From Celeribacter marinus (GTDB lineage Bacteria; Pseudomonadota; Alphaproteobacteria; Rhodobacterales; Rhodobacteraceae), in NCBI RefSeq assembly GCF_001308265.1, contig NZ_CP012023.1:2804932-2868931 (forward strand): a DNA stretch of 64,000 nt, written 5' to 3'. Below are positions 54,134 through 62,980 of this stretch, in pieces. A program made the translations under genes and the position numbers. Below the pieces are notes generated by a model. It was not told the DNA's origin, made no database searches, and was given only the letters and a program-made list of their open reading frames with translations. The first letter of the stretch is position 1. The number at the start of each line of letters is the position of its first letter.

Positions 54134-55561
54134 ATGACCTCCTTATCTCGACGATCAATTCTGAAAGGAGCTGCTGCGCTTGGCGGCGCAACCCTGTTAT
54201 CCAGACCCTCTTTAGCCTATGAAGGCTTGCCAATCCTGCGCGCGGCACCTGCATCCGCGCAGCTTGCATCTGCCGGATATCCGCCAACGCCTGTCTGGGC
54301 TTACGCGACCGAGGCGGAAGGCAACGTTCCCGGCCCGGAAATTCGTGTGCAAGCGGGCGCGCGGGTCAACTTCCAACTGGCCAACGACCTGCCGCAACCA
54401 ACCTCTGTGCACTGGCATGGCATTCGCATTGAAAATGCCATGGATGGCGCGGCACCTTTGACACAAGCCCCCGTCCCGCCCGGCGATACGTTTGACTATG
54501 ACTTCGTAGCCCCCGATCCTGGGACATATTGGTATCACTCTCACAACCGCAGCACGGAACAAGTCGCGCGTGGCCTCGCGGGTCCATTGATCGTGGAAGA
54601 TCGCGAACCGTGGCTCGGGGAACCTAGTGCAGCAACCCGCGAGCTGGTCCTTATTCTTGATGATTGGCTGCTGGATAGCGACGCAAGAATTATTGAAAAC
54701 AGATGGGAAGACCTGCATGCAGCCTCGCATAGTGGGCGCATGGGAAACACGGTCACGGTGAACGGCGCTGCCTATCCAGAATTGGATATCCAGCCCGACG
54801 AGCGTGTGCGGTTGCGGATCATCAACACAGCCACGGATCGGATCATGCCCTTGTCGTTGCCGCATCTGTCGGCGCGGCTGATTGCACTAGACGGCCACCC
54901 TGTTACGCCACGCGAAATCGACACTCTTATCCTCGGACCCGCTCAAAGGGCGGATGTGGTGATCGACGGTCGCGTGGACGGTGAGGCCCGCGCCAGCCTG
55001 CTGCTTGATCCCGGTAATGGAGAATGGGTGGAAATTGCTGGCTTCATCCATTCGGGTGACACTTTGCCGTCACGCGGCACTGATGTCCGCCCTTTACCTG
55101 CGTGGGGCACACTTCCCGTGCCAGACCTATCAGACCCGCAACGCGAAACGCTGTTGATGGAAGGCGGAGCCATGCGCGGGATGTTGGAAACTCGTTTTGG
55201 CGGCGAAACAATGGGATTCCGCGAACTTGCAGCCAACGGTATGGTTTGGGCGTTCAACGGTGCCGCGAACGAAATGGATAAGCCAATGTTCCAGGCGGCT
55301 CTGGGCCGAACTGTGCAATTGAAAATGTCAAACCGATCCGTGTTCCCGCATGCAATCCACCTGCATGGTCACCATTTTACCGTCCTGTCCAAAAGTGGCG
55401 CTGCAAACATCGAAGGTGACGTGCGCGATACTGTGCTGATCGGCGCGGATGAAACCGTCGAGATTGCATTTGTTGCTGACAATCCCGGCCAGTGGATGAT
55501 CCATTGCCACATGCTATCGCATCAGAAGTCGGGCATGATGGCTTGGTTTAAGGTCGCCTGA
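54134..55561 (+). CDS. Multicopper oxidase, Tat-exported
   Basis: 475 residues with a Tat signal (SRRSILKGAAALGGATLL). All four copper-ligand regions are present: HWHG (93-96), YHSH (134-137), HAIHLHGHHF (about 410-419) and HCHMLSHQKSGMM (457-469), with the T1 Cys at 458. Similar to CueO/SufI-like oxidases that turn Cu(I) to less toxic Cu(II). No long Met-rich insert is seen. AAAGGA site; TGATG overlap with the next gene. Confidence 0.92.
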   Translation: MTSLSRRSILKGAAALGGATLLSRPSLAYEGLPILRAAPASAQLASAGYPPTPVWAYATEAEGNVPGPEIRVQAGARVNFQLANDLPQPTSVHWHGIRIENAMDGAAPLTQAPVPPGDTFDYDFVAPDPGTYWYHSHNRSTEQVARGLAGPLIVEDREPWLGEPSAATRELVLILDDWLLDSDARIIENRWEDLHAASHSGRMGNTVTVNGAAYPELDIQPDERVRLRIINTATDRIMPLSLPHLSARLIALDGHPVTPREIDTLILGPAQRADVVIDGRVDGEARASLLLDPGNGEWVEIAGFIHSGDTLPSRGTDVRPLPAWGTLPVPDLSDPQRETLLMEGGAMRGMLETRFGGETMGFRELAANGMVWAFNGAANEMDKPMFQAALGRTVQLKMSNRSVFPHAIHLHGHHFTVLSKSGAANIEGDVRDTVLIGADETVEIAFVADNPGQWMIHCHMLSHQKSGMMAWFKVA

Positions 55562-55962
55562 TGTTCTGGATGCCTCTCATATCAGGGGCTATACTCGGCG
55601 GCGCGACTATCGCACTCATGGAAATCGGTGGCGTGATGCGTCAGCGGGGAACATGGGCGACAACAATGGTCGCTATCGCATCATTCTACGTAGTGTTCGC
55701 CATCCAGACCGGCGATACGCTGGAAATCATCGTTCATAGCGGTCTCGCAGCCGGGTTCGTCATTCTCGCGATTGTTGGCGCACGCGCGTCATCCTGGATA
55801 CTCGCTGCTGCTTTGCTCGGACATGGATTATTCGACGTTGCAGTCGGATCGGTTCTCTCGAACCCTGCCCCGAACTGGTGGGGGCCGTTCTGTCTGGGGA
55901 TCGACGTGATACTGGCGCTTGCTTTGGCCGTGATGCTCTGGCGCGGACAAACCCTCGACTGA
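55561..55962 (+). CDS. Small membrane protein (DUF6010-like)
   Basis: 133 residues with four hydrophobic segments (about 5-25, 32-50, 55-75, 105-128). Start shares bases with the oxidase stop. The order of segments and GHGLFDVAVGS block resemble DUF6010, assigned tentatively. Last gene of the forward copper operon; converges with the CsoR-type gene. Confidence 0.65.
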   Translation: MFWMPLISGAILGGATIALMEIGGVMRQRGTWATTMVAIASFYVVFAIQTGDTLEIIVHSGLAAGFVILAIVGARASSWILAAALLGHGLFDVAVGSVLSNPAPNWWGPFCLGIDVILALALAVMLWRGQTLD

Positions 55963-55966
55963 ACAG

Positions 55967-56278
55967 CTACTTTGACGCTTTTTGCAAAAGCCCGATCAAC
56001 TCATCAAACTTCGCACGTTGCTCCTCGGGGTCGCCGCTCTGGATCGCCGTCTCGACACAATGCTCGGCATGGTTTTCAAGGATTAGCTTTTCGACACCCA
56101 GGATCGCTGACCGGATCGCCGCTGTTTGCGCTAGAATATCCATACAGTAGCGGTCGGCCTCGACCATGCCCGACACGCCGCGCACCTGTCCTTCCAGCCT
56201 TGAGAGCCGGTCCAGTGTCTTTTCTTTGTTAGCTTTCACGCTGGCATTCCACTTTTGTTTGGAACCATCGGCTGACAT
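55967..56278 (-). CDS. CsoR/FrmR-family metal-sensing repressor
   Basis: 103 residues from MSADGSKQKW. Family core TLDRLSRLEGQVRGVSGMVE; Cu(I) ligand set Cys45 (DRYCMDIL), His70 and Cys74 (ENHAEHC), i.e. the C-H-C pattern of copper sensors. All-helical dimer or tetramer that releases DNA on metal binding. Divergent from the DUF305 gene with a palindrome between them, and a matching palindrome lies at 51493-51513. Confidence 0.9.
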   Translation of the reverse strand: MSADGSKQKWNASVKANKEKTLDRLSRLEGQVRGVSGMVEADRYCMDILAQTAAIRSAILGVEKLILENHAEHCVETAIQSGDPEEQRAKFDELIGLLQKASK

Positions 56279-56285
56279 TCTGGTT

Positions 56286-56306
56286 ATATACCCCATATGG
56301 GTATAT
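56286..56306. promoter_or_regulatory. CsoR-type operator 2
   Basis: Palindrome with 8-bp arms ATATACCC and GGGTATAT around CATAT, lying between the divergent CsoR-type and DUF305 genes. It would allow autoregulation and control of the right-hand genes. Confidence 0.72.
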
Positions 56307-56320
56307 TGGAGAGACAGACA

Positions 56321-56893
56321 ATGGCACATCAAGGCGACAATACAATGGATTCCACAGATACGCATCATATCCATACCGGAAAAACCGGAAACTATGGCCG
56401 GTTTTTTGCAATGATCGGCACCTCAACGATTGTGATGTATGGCCTGATGTATCTCAACACATACGCGCTCGATCACGTCTTTTTCTCGCAAACTCGGATG
56501 TGGATGGCGCTTTACATGGGCGGGATGATGGCGGTGATCATGCAGGCTTTCATGCTCGGCATGTATTCAAACCATAAAGCAAATATTACGATTTTTGTTG
56601 GTGCCGCGATTGCCTTTGCGGCGGGCCTTTATCTGGTGCGTTCTCAAGATACAGTGGGCGATGTCGCATGGATGAAGGCGATGATCCCACACCATTCTAT
56701 CGCAATACTGACCAGCGAACGGGCCAACATATCGGTCCCGCGTGTGCGTGAACTGGCCGATGCGATCATCGAAGTGCAACGCGGGGAGATTGCAGAAATG
56801 AAGCGATACATCGCGGACATTGAAGCGAACGGCGATGCAGCCCCCGGAACATCCAGAACAGAACCTAAGACGAAGGAAAACGATCATGCCTAA
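56321..56893 (+). CDS. DUF305-family membrane protein
   Basis: 190 residues from MAHQGDNTMDS after GGAGAG. His-rich N-terminus (DTHHIHTG), three membrane segments (about 30-105), then the DUF305 core WMKAMIPHHSIAILTSERA with the paired His and a helical tail containing EIAEMKRYI. DUF305 proteins accompany copper genes and may bind the metal. Overlaps the next gene by eight bases. Confidence 0.85.
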   Translation: MAHQGDNTMDSTDTHHIHTGKTGNYGRFFAMIGTSTIVMYGLMYLNTYALDHVFFSQTRMWMALYMGGMMAVIMQAFMLGMYSNHKANITIFVGAAIAFAAGLYLVRSQDTVGDVAWMKAMIPHHSIAILTSERANISVPRVRELADAIIEVQRGEIAEMKRYIADIEANGDAAPGTSRTEPKTKENDHA

Positions 56894-57674
56894 AGACACC
56901 CGCGACGTCGCTGATGTGACGACCGATCCCGCAACCGCCGCGACCGGAAAAACAGCCGTTTTGTATCGTATGGCCTTGCCGAACCATCTGTGCCCGGCGG
57001 GACAGAAGGCGCGTTGGATTTTGGAAAGAAAAGGGTTTGAAGTCGATGATCGTCTGTTCCGGGAGCGATCAGAGGTCGACACATTCAAAAAGGCGCATGA
57101 CGTGCCCACCACCCCGCAGATCTGGATCGAGGGCGAGCGGGTCGGTGGCTACGATGCTCTGCGACAAAAGCTGACCGACTACGATCCGAACGCTACAACC
57201 TACCAGCCAGTAATCTATCTATTCGCGGTGGCCGCTGCGACGGCGCTTGCTCTGTCCATAGGCTTTCTCGGCGCAATCACATGGCAAACGCTCGGTTGGT
57301 TCATCTCCGTTTCAATGATCCTTTTGGGGATGCAAAAGCTCCGCGACATTGAGAGCTTTACCACCATGTTCCTGAACTACGATCTGCTAGCGCGGAAATG
57401 GGTGCCGTACGCCTATGTTTACCCTTGGGTCGAAACTGGCGCGGGCATTCTGATGACGGGTATGTTGCTGACTCCACTTGCCGCCCCTGCGGCACTCTTT
57501 ATCGCCACAGTCGGCGCGATCAGCGTGTTCAAAGCAGTCTACATTGACAAGCGAGAGTTAAAATGTGCCTGTGTGGGTGGCAACTCGAATGTCCCACTCG
57601 GTTTCGTAAGCCTGACGGAAAACCTCATGATGGTGGGCATGGCGATTGTGATGCTCGCCCTGATAGTAGTTTGA
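56886..57674 (+). CDS. Glutaredoxin-MauE fusion membrane protein
   Basis: 262 residues. N-terminal glutaredoxin-like domain (YRMALPNHLCPAGQKARWIL ... PTTPQIWIEGERVGGYDAL, about 25-100). The active-site pair is CPAG, lacking the second Cys, so a monothiol type. The C-terminal part has four membrane segments of MauE/DoxX type and a CACVGG pair near residue 225. It probably moves reducing equivalents to periplasmic proteins or handles metal thiols (inference). Last gene of the copper cluster. Confidence 0.8.
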   Translation: MPKDTRDVADVTTDPATAATGKTAVLYRMALPNHLCPAGQKARWILERKGFEVDDRLFRERSEVDTFKKAHDVPTTPQIWIEGERVGGYDALRQKLTDYDPNATTYQPVIYLFAVAAATALALSIGFLGAITWQTLGWFISVSMILLGMQKLRDIESFTTMFLNYDLLARKWVPYAYVYPWVETGAGILMTGMLLTPLAAPAALFIATVGAISVFKAVYIDKRELKCACVGGNSNVPLGFVSLTENLMMVGMAIVMLALIVV

Positions 57675-57979
57675 AAGGAAGCAACATACCGTGACTTCGG
57701 CGCAAGCAGACGTTGGTGGTGCGCGACCTAATGGCAGCTTAGTACCGCATAGCAGTTATATGAACGCGCAACATTGAGAATCCGCTTAATTAGCCAAAAC
57801 CAGCGCTTGTGCTTCAATCGTTGTCGAGAGAAGCTTCAATCGAGGTATGGGGCTATCATAGTGTTCAACACGGCGTTTCCGCCCTGCCCTTACAATGACA
57901 TCAAAAACACACTTATACGCACACCAAAAATATATTCGCTTAAGCCATTGATTATAAATGTATAATTTATACCGCCTCC
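57675..57979. other. Right end of the first tRNA-Phe element
   Basis: About 300 bp. It begins with a good ribosome site and a 28-codon GTG frame ending at 57777 that looks like a gene remnant. After that the DNA is AT-rich without coding character up to the att copy. Confidence 0.4.
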
Positions 57980-58025
57980 ATTGAAAATCCTCGTGTCGGT
58001 GGTTCGATTCCGCCCCTGGGCACCA
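57980..58025. repeat. att copy: 3' end of tRNA-Phe
   Basis: 46 bp identical to 42170-42215, from the anticodon stem to CCA. The 5' half of the tRNA is absent, so it is not a second tRNA gene. Junction between the two tandem elements. Confidence 0.92.
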
Positions 58026-58222
58026 TTTTTACCAACAAAAACAATGACTTAGCCGAGCGCAATGCGCGCTTAAGTTGTGTAATTCAAAAACACACCTTAA
58101 ACACACTTTTTGCCGTGTTGCTGACTATTTTTACTCTGGATTCGCTGTGTTGAACACAGTGTAGGCTGATGCTGTGTTGCGAACACTGTGTTGGCAGAGT
58201 TTTGGGCGAACATGGTTCGGGA
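58026..58222. repeat. Left arm of the second tRNA-Phe element
   Basis: Near copy of 42216-42413, including CTGTGTTGAACACAG (58145-58159) and GTGTTGCGAACAC (58174-58186). Similarity ends around 58222. The following DNA to 58396 has no gene that I can support. Confidence 0.8.
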
Positions 58223-58396
58223 CACAGAGAAACAATTCATAGGCAACGACTGGGCCGCAGCGTCATAACCGTATTTCTACGATTTGACGCAATCATCACA
58301 TCTCAATATGATATGTGTGTACTCATAATTGGTAATGACTTTGGCGTGTTTTAAATTCTTTTTTGATGTGCCAACAAAATTTGGAACTATAGAACC

Positions 58397-58675
58397 ATGA
58401 TAATTGACCAGATAGTCTCCCTACGCGTGATGCTTGACGAGATGGAACAAGATATTGGTCTCGACAAACTCTCTCCTCCCGAAAAAAGCATATACCTTGC
58501 TGCTCAAGCCGCAAAATCCAAAGACGGCCTTGTTCAAACGAGAGATATTTTAGAGCATCAGCTAACGCGGCAAATATCGCGCCCAACATTTTTCAGATGC
58601 CTAAAAGCCATTTTAGATCATGGATTACTCAAACATTCAGACCGCAAGAAGAGAGGCGAGTTTAAAGTCCTGTAA
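58397..58675 (+). CDS. Small winged-helix-like regulator, 92 residues
   Basis: Start MIIDQIVSLRVMLDEMEQD. The stretch LSPPEKSIYLAAQAAKSK ... VQTRDILEHQLTRQISRPTFFRCLKAILDHGLL reads as a winged helix with a recognition helix. AT-rich. First gene after the att arm, so a candidate regulator of the second element. Family not identified. Confidence 0.6.
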   Translation: MIIDQIVSLRVMLDEMEQDIGLDKLSPPEKSIYLAAQAAKSKDGLVQTRDILEHQLTRQISRPTFFRCLKAILDHGLLKHSDRKKRGEFKVL

Positions 58676-58699
58676 AGTACCGCGCCTGCCATCGACTGC

Positions 58700-59278
58700 T
58701 TATGAAGACTTTGCGCCATGCTGACGTATTGCTTTGTTGAACGCTATTAACAACATCAGCAAGAAGAACAATCCAGACACGTCTCCGATGAAGAACCCAA
58801 GCATAAGGGTGATCCATGTTGCGTCCAATTGGGATCCGTACCAGATAGCGTGACCTAAGCCATTGCCAATTGAAGCGACCGCCCCTGCAATAATGATTAG
58901 CAGCCAATGGGAGCGAAGTTGGCTATCGCTGTGACTAGACCAGGTGCGAAACACCAAGCAAACCGCCAGAAAGCTTGCGCAAATAGATATGAGAGCTGAA
59001 TAAATGCCCTGCTCACTCTCAAGAAACACCCTCAGATACCCCCAAGTCACAAGATGTCCTGGAAGCAGATAAAGTATTGCTCGCCATCCATAGAGATAGA
59101 CAGCAAGAACACGCACCCCGTGAGGCAAAAACAACAAACTAATGCTCATGGGCAACCAGTCAAAAAACTGCGCCTGTATTGGCATCAAAGCTCCAAAAGT
59201 CACAACAAACAGAATAACATAAGCAATAGTAACAATAATTGTGGCTTGAGCTTCGGCGATAAAAGTCAGTCGAGACAT
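58700..59278 (-). CDS. Polytopic membrane protein of unknown function
   Basis: 192 residues from MSRLTFIAEAQATII with GAGG upstream (a longer form from 59302 is possible). Five or six hydrophobic segments spread over the whole length, with short loops and a basic end. Resembles membrane-sensor modules of MASE type, but no signalling domain follows. Function unknown. Confidence 0.6.
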   Translation of the reverse strand: MSRLTFIAEAQATIIVTIAYVILFVVTFGALMPIQAQFFDWLPMSISLLFLPHGVRVLAVYLYGWRAILYLLPGHLVTWGYLRVFLESEQGIYSALISICASFLAVCLVFRTWSSHSDSQLRSHWLLIIIAGAVASIGNGLGHAIWYGSQLDATWITLMLGFFIGDVSGLFFLLMLLIAFNKAIRQHGAKSS

Positions 59279-59517
59279 ATAGCCTATCCTCAAGAAATTC
59301 ATGTGTGTCCCACACCAACACAGCTATCCTAGCCTAGGCTTGATTGAGCAAGGGACAGATCAACAGCCCGCTTATGTCCAGTTTAGCGTTGACCCTTTGA
59401 GGGCGCTGGTTTTTTTAGCCTTAGCGCACACCCACGTCCACTTTACCGATTTGGAGCTCTTCGCATAACGCCAAGAGGCTTAATTTTAGCGACCACAGGG
59501 TTTTTGCCTTCATAGGC

Positions 59518-59637
59518 TCAAACAACGCGCTCGACTGCATCAGCTTGCTTTGGGGCTGAGCTGATGTGAGTAAAGCTACCGTGATCAGTATTTATAGTGA
59601 TTTCAAATCTCGGATAGCGGCGAGTTAACGTCATCAT
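59518..59637 (-). CDS. Possible small protein, 39 residues
   Basis: Frame MMTLTRRYPRFEITINTDHG to DAVERVV preceded by AGGAAA. Too short to classify. The remainder of 59279-59813 has no other supported gene and holds the integrase promoter. Confidence 0.4.
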   Translation of the reverse strand: MMTLTRRYPRFEITINTDHGSFTHISSAPKQADAVERVV

Positions 59638-59813
59638 AATTTCCTGTTGGTTCATTTTATTATTTTGAAGTGCAATAAAATAACAATAGCTTGAAGATGC
59701 GAGTTTTAATCCGAGACTAAATTGCACGATCGAAGCTTTCTCACACCCTCAAACACACACTTTCGTAGACTTGTTGGTGCGCCCTGCCGTAGTGTTGTGG
59801 TGAGGAGCATGAC

Positions 59814-61055
59814 ATGCGGCAGCTGCGTGATGATACACATCTGATACTGGACGGCGAGGTGCGGGTGTATCGGCGTGAGCGCAGCAAGCGCTGGCAGGCA
59901 GCCTTTGTAATTGATGGGCACACCATCCGCATCAGCACGGGCAAGCGTGACTTAGCTGAGGCCAAGGAATATGCCCGCGACACGTTTTTGGAATACAAGT
60001 TCCGCCACAAAAACGATCTGCCTGTTGTGACCAAGAAGTTCTCTGATGTTGCTAAGCTGGCCATTGCCGACATGCGCAAGCAATTGGATGCGAGTTTAGG
60101 GCGTAAAGTGTTTGCTGATTACATCGTGTGTGTTGAGCGCTACCTCATCCCCTTCTTCGGTGCACAGTATGTGACCACCATTGATTATGAGAAGGTGCAA
60201 CAGTTCTACGAGTGGCGGCGTGCTAAGATGGGGCGTGAGCCTAAGGCCTCAACGCTGAATACCCATAACTCAGCCATGAACCGTGTGTTTGAAGAAGCGG
60301 TCGCGCGGGGCTTTATCGCGCATAAGAATGTGCCACTGCTGGTAAACCGCGGCGAGAAGAGCGAACGACGTCCAGACTTTACCCGCGAAGAATACGCCAC
60401 GCTCATCCGCAAGCTGCCCAGCTGGATCGATGCAGGCAAGGCAGGCAAACCCACAGACATGCGCCACCTTATGCGGGACTATGTGTTGATAATGGCCAAT
60501 ACAGGCATGCGGCACGGCACAGAGGCGCTGAACCTACGCTGGAAGCATGTGACCCTGTTCGAGGAAAAGGATCTGCAGTATCTAGAGATGAGCGTCTCAG
60601 GCAAGACTGGTCGCAGGGACATCATCTGCCGCAGTGGAACCATCAATTACCTAAAACGCATTCACGAGCGCAGTGACGACATACGGCACGTCCCTTTTGA
60701 AGACTTGCTCAAGCAGCCTGTTGATCTGCCTGTGTTCAGATTGCCAGATGGCACTGTCTCAAAGAACATCCACCAGACGTTCCGCAAGTTCCTCACAGAC
60801 ACGGGACTGATCACCTGCCCACGCACGGGCCAGAACCGCACACTCTACAGCCTGCGTCACACATACGCGACCTTTGCGCTGCTCAACGATGGTATGGATA
60901 TCCACGCGCTGGCTGTGCAGATGGGCACATCGATTGGCATGATTGAGCGGCATTACAGCCATCTCACGCCAAGGCTCAAGAAGGATATGCTCACAGGCAA
61001 GCGGTATGAGTTGTCGCGGGATGAGTTTGAGGACCAGCATGCCATTAGCGAGTGA
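59814..61055 (+). CDS. Tyrosine integrase of the tRNA-Phe element
   Basis: 413 residues. N-terminal arm-binding region (DGEVRVYRRERSKRWQAAFV), core-binding domain, and catalytic domain with Arg in NTGMRHGTEALNLRW, SLRHTYATFALL (His-x-x-Arg), GTSIGMIERHYSHL with the Tyr nucleophile. Start ATG 59814 after GAGGAG. Its length and place about 1.8 kb from the att site make it the likely enzyme for insertion at tRNA-Phe. Confidence 0.9.
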   Translation: MRQLRDDTHLILDGEVRVYRRERSKRWQAAFVIDGHTIRISTGKRDLAEAKEYARDTFLEYKFRHKNDLPVVTKKFSDVAKLAIADMRKQLDASLGRKVFADYIVCVERYLIPFFGAQYVTTIDYEKVQQFYEWRRAKMGREPKASTLNTHNSAMNRVFEEAVARGFIAHKNVPLLVNRGEKSERRPDFTREEYATLIRKLPSWIDAGKAGKPTDMRHLMRDYVLIMANTGMRHGTEALNLRWKHVTLFEEKDLQYLEMSVSGKTGRRDIICRSGTINYLKRIHERSDDIRHVPFEDLLKQPVDLPVFRLPDGTVSKNIHQTFRKFLTDTGLITCPRTGQNRTLYSLRHTYATFALLNDGMDIHALAVQMGTSIGMIERHYSHLTPRLKKDMLTGKRYELSRDEFEDQHAISE

Positions 61056-61183
61056 TAGAAAGCTACATCTTGGGCGGGAATCGGTCGTTCACCGCAGGCC
61101 CAATAGAGGTCCGCGTTGGGGGGACGAAGCGGACTTTTCAGCGATTGGATCGGCAAGCGCGAAGGTCCGCTTCATTCGCACGT

Positions 61184-61720
61184 TCAGACGGTGCCCGTGT
61201 ATTCTCCGCGCGCCGGGTAGTTGTTCTTTATAGCGAAATCGAGTGCCCCAACAAGTTCCGAGAAATGCGGCCGAACGAAGGGCATGGTCTGGACCGAGCC
61301 GTAGTAGAGCGATTGCTCCGGCGTGACCATGAACAGGCCTGGTTCGGAGAACAGCGCTGGTTCCTCGATTCCGATCGATGTCTTGCCGCGTGACGCCGAG
61401 ATATACAGTCCCCATTCGCGTGCTTTGGTCAGGGGCAGGTCGTAGGCGAAACGCAAAGTGTCCGCACCGATCTTGTCGGCCATGGCGCGCGCGCGCTCCT
61501 TGCCGTCCGAGCTTACGGCGATAGTGCTGACGCCCCGCTCGGCGAAATCGGCAACGCGTTTTTGGAACTCCGTCAGATAGGTGGCGCAAATGGGGCAATG
61601 CAGGCCACGATAGAAACAGATCACAGTGCCGCGTTCGGACCGCTCGGCCGAGAGGTCGAACGCCCCGTGATCGAGTGTCGGAAGCTGTAATTGCGGGGTT
61701 TTTTGACGGGGAATAAGCAT
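61184..61720 (-). CDS. Peroxiredoxin-like (AhpC/TSA family) protein
   Basis: 178 residues with the thioredoxin-fold core TVICFYRGLHCPICATYLTEF; the motif is CPIC, a CxxC at the peroxidatic position. Then VSTIAVSSDGKERARAMADK and a Phe/Pro-rich end. Probably a peroxidase-like oxidoreductase; substrate unknown. GGAGA site. It is divergent from the AraC gene, 87 bp apart, which probably controls it. Confidence 0.85.
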   Translation of the reverse strand: MLIPRQKTPQLQLPTLDHGAFDLSAERSERGTVICFYRGLHCPICATYLTEFQKRVADFAERGVSTIAVSSDGKERARAMADKIGADTLRFAYDLPLTKAREWGLYISASRGKTSIGIEEPALFSEPGLFMVTPEQSLYYGSVQTMPFVRPHFSELVGALDFAIKNNYPARGEYTGTV

Positions 61721-61807
61721 CGAAGGTCTCTCCTACGTGAAAGTTGCATTCGGATCATATCAGACGTATAATCTATAAAATCTTAAAAATCGGACCAAAA
61801 CGCCCAA

Positions 61808-62548
61808 ATGGAACGACATGACCGCCTCACTACCCTGATCGACAAATTCAAGCTGACTGTTTCGTCAGCGGTGCCCGAGGATGCGAATCTTGTCGTGCAC
61901 ACAGCACTGGACGGCACGCCCCAGAGGGCTTGCTTCCGGACGCGGGGCACGGGCTTTCCCCCTTCTGAAAGACCGGTGCTGTTTTGGGCGCATGTCGATT
62001 GGAGTGGTTTGCACAATCCCTTCCTGACGACGCTCCCCGATACGGTTGATATCGACATGTCCGCCGATCCCGATGGCGTCGGTCTTGTGCGCATGATGCA
62101 GTCCGAGATCGCCGGGCAGCGGTGCGGCGTGGACTCGGTGCTGAACCGTCTTGGCGAGGTCCTGATCGTGCGGATGATGCGAGCGCAGATCGAGGCGGGA
62201 TCCACACAACCGGGTCTTCTCGCCGGTCTCTCCGATCAGCGTCTCAGCCGGGCCATCGTCGCCATGCATGACAGGCCGGGACAGGCTTGGCGCACCGAGG
62301 ACCTGGCACAACTCGCCGGCATGTCGCGAAGCCGTTTCGCCGAGTCGTTTCTATCCGCCGTAGGCGAACCGCCCGCGGCCTATCTTCGCCGATGGAGGCT
62401 GACCCTGGCCCGGCAGGACATCATTAAGGGCCATAGGGTGGACGTGGTTGCGCGGCGTTATGGGTTCGTCTCTTCCGAAGGCTTCTCACGCGCGTTCAGG
62501 AAACATCACGGCGAGCCACCAATTTCGCTACGGCACGGCCAGGCGTAA
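61808..62548 (+). CDS. AraC-family regulator with cupin domain
   Basis: 246 residues. N-terminal cupin-like sensor (about 1-135, CFRTRGTGFPPSERPVLFW), then two C-terminal HTH motifs: WRTEDLAQLAGMSRSRFAESF and VVARRYGFVSSEGFSRAFRKHHGEPP. Typical of AraC regulators that control a divergent oxidoreductase gene. Confidence 0.88.
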   Translation: MERHDRLTTLIDKFKLTVSSAVPEDANLVVHTALDGTPQRACFRTRGTGFPPSERPVLFWAHVDWSGLHNPFLTTLPDTVDIDMSADPDGVGLVRMMQSEIAGQRCGVDSVLNRLGEVLIVRMMRAQIEAGSTQPGLLAGLSDQRLSRAIVAMHDRPGQAWRTEDLAQLAGMSRSRFAESFLSAVGEPPAAYLRRWRLTLARQDIIKGHRVDVVARRYGFVSSEGFSRAFRKHHGEPPISLRHGQA

Positions 62549-62980
62549 GCGGTTTGCAAAGCCAGTCAGGTGCGCGGCAGCGCTTTTTTCAAGGTTATCT
62601 GTAGGTGACCGCGGCAAGGCTCTGCGGCCGTCCAAATAGTCAAAACCCACTGGTTCCGAATGAGCATCACGCAGGCCATTGCCGAGGTTTGAAGAAATTT
62701 GCTGCTCGTCGTCTTTCCAACTCACTAGCGTCCGCTCTTGGCGCAACTGCTGCCATAAGTTCCGGGTGCGGCATCGGATGAAGTTGGGCTCGAACCTGCC
62801 TTCAGCTGCGCGCCTCACCAACGTCCGGTAAGGGCCGGTCGCGACGGTCGTGCAAACAGGGCGGTTTTCATGATGGTTCAGCCATTCGGCCAAGACGCCA
62901 CGGTAATCTTACAGCGGGAAAATGCGACAACCGGGCCTTCGCTGCAACTAAACCGAATGGCCGGTATGGGCCGAAAGCGC
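62549..62980. other. Non-coding stretch between AraC gene and recombinase
   Basis: About 430 bp, GC-rich. Frames on either strand have no protein-like features. It looks like decayed mobile DNA. Confidence 0.45.

Larger units (their letters stand above)
42170..57979. mobile_element. First tRNA-Phe integrative element, 15.8 kb
   Basis: Delimited by the tRNA-Phe 3' 46 bp at 42170-42215 and its copy at 57980-58025. It contains an uncharacterised module (42455-47390), an IS91-type transposon (about 48.0-50.1 kb) and a copper cluster (50.3-57.7 kb). No element integrase is left inside; the only tyrosine recombinase belongs to the IS91 unit. It may depend on the integrase of the neighbouring element at 59814-61055. 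Confidence 0.82.

Noticed and set aside
57980-58025. Second tRNA-Phe gene
   Set aside because: Only the 3' part is present; the 5' acceptor and D-arm are missing, so it is an att copy.
62528-62893. 121-codon minus frame after the AraC gene
   Set aside because: Overlaps the AraC end, shows no recognisable domain and lies in GC-rich decayed DNA.
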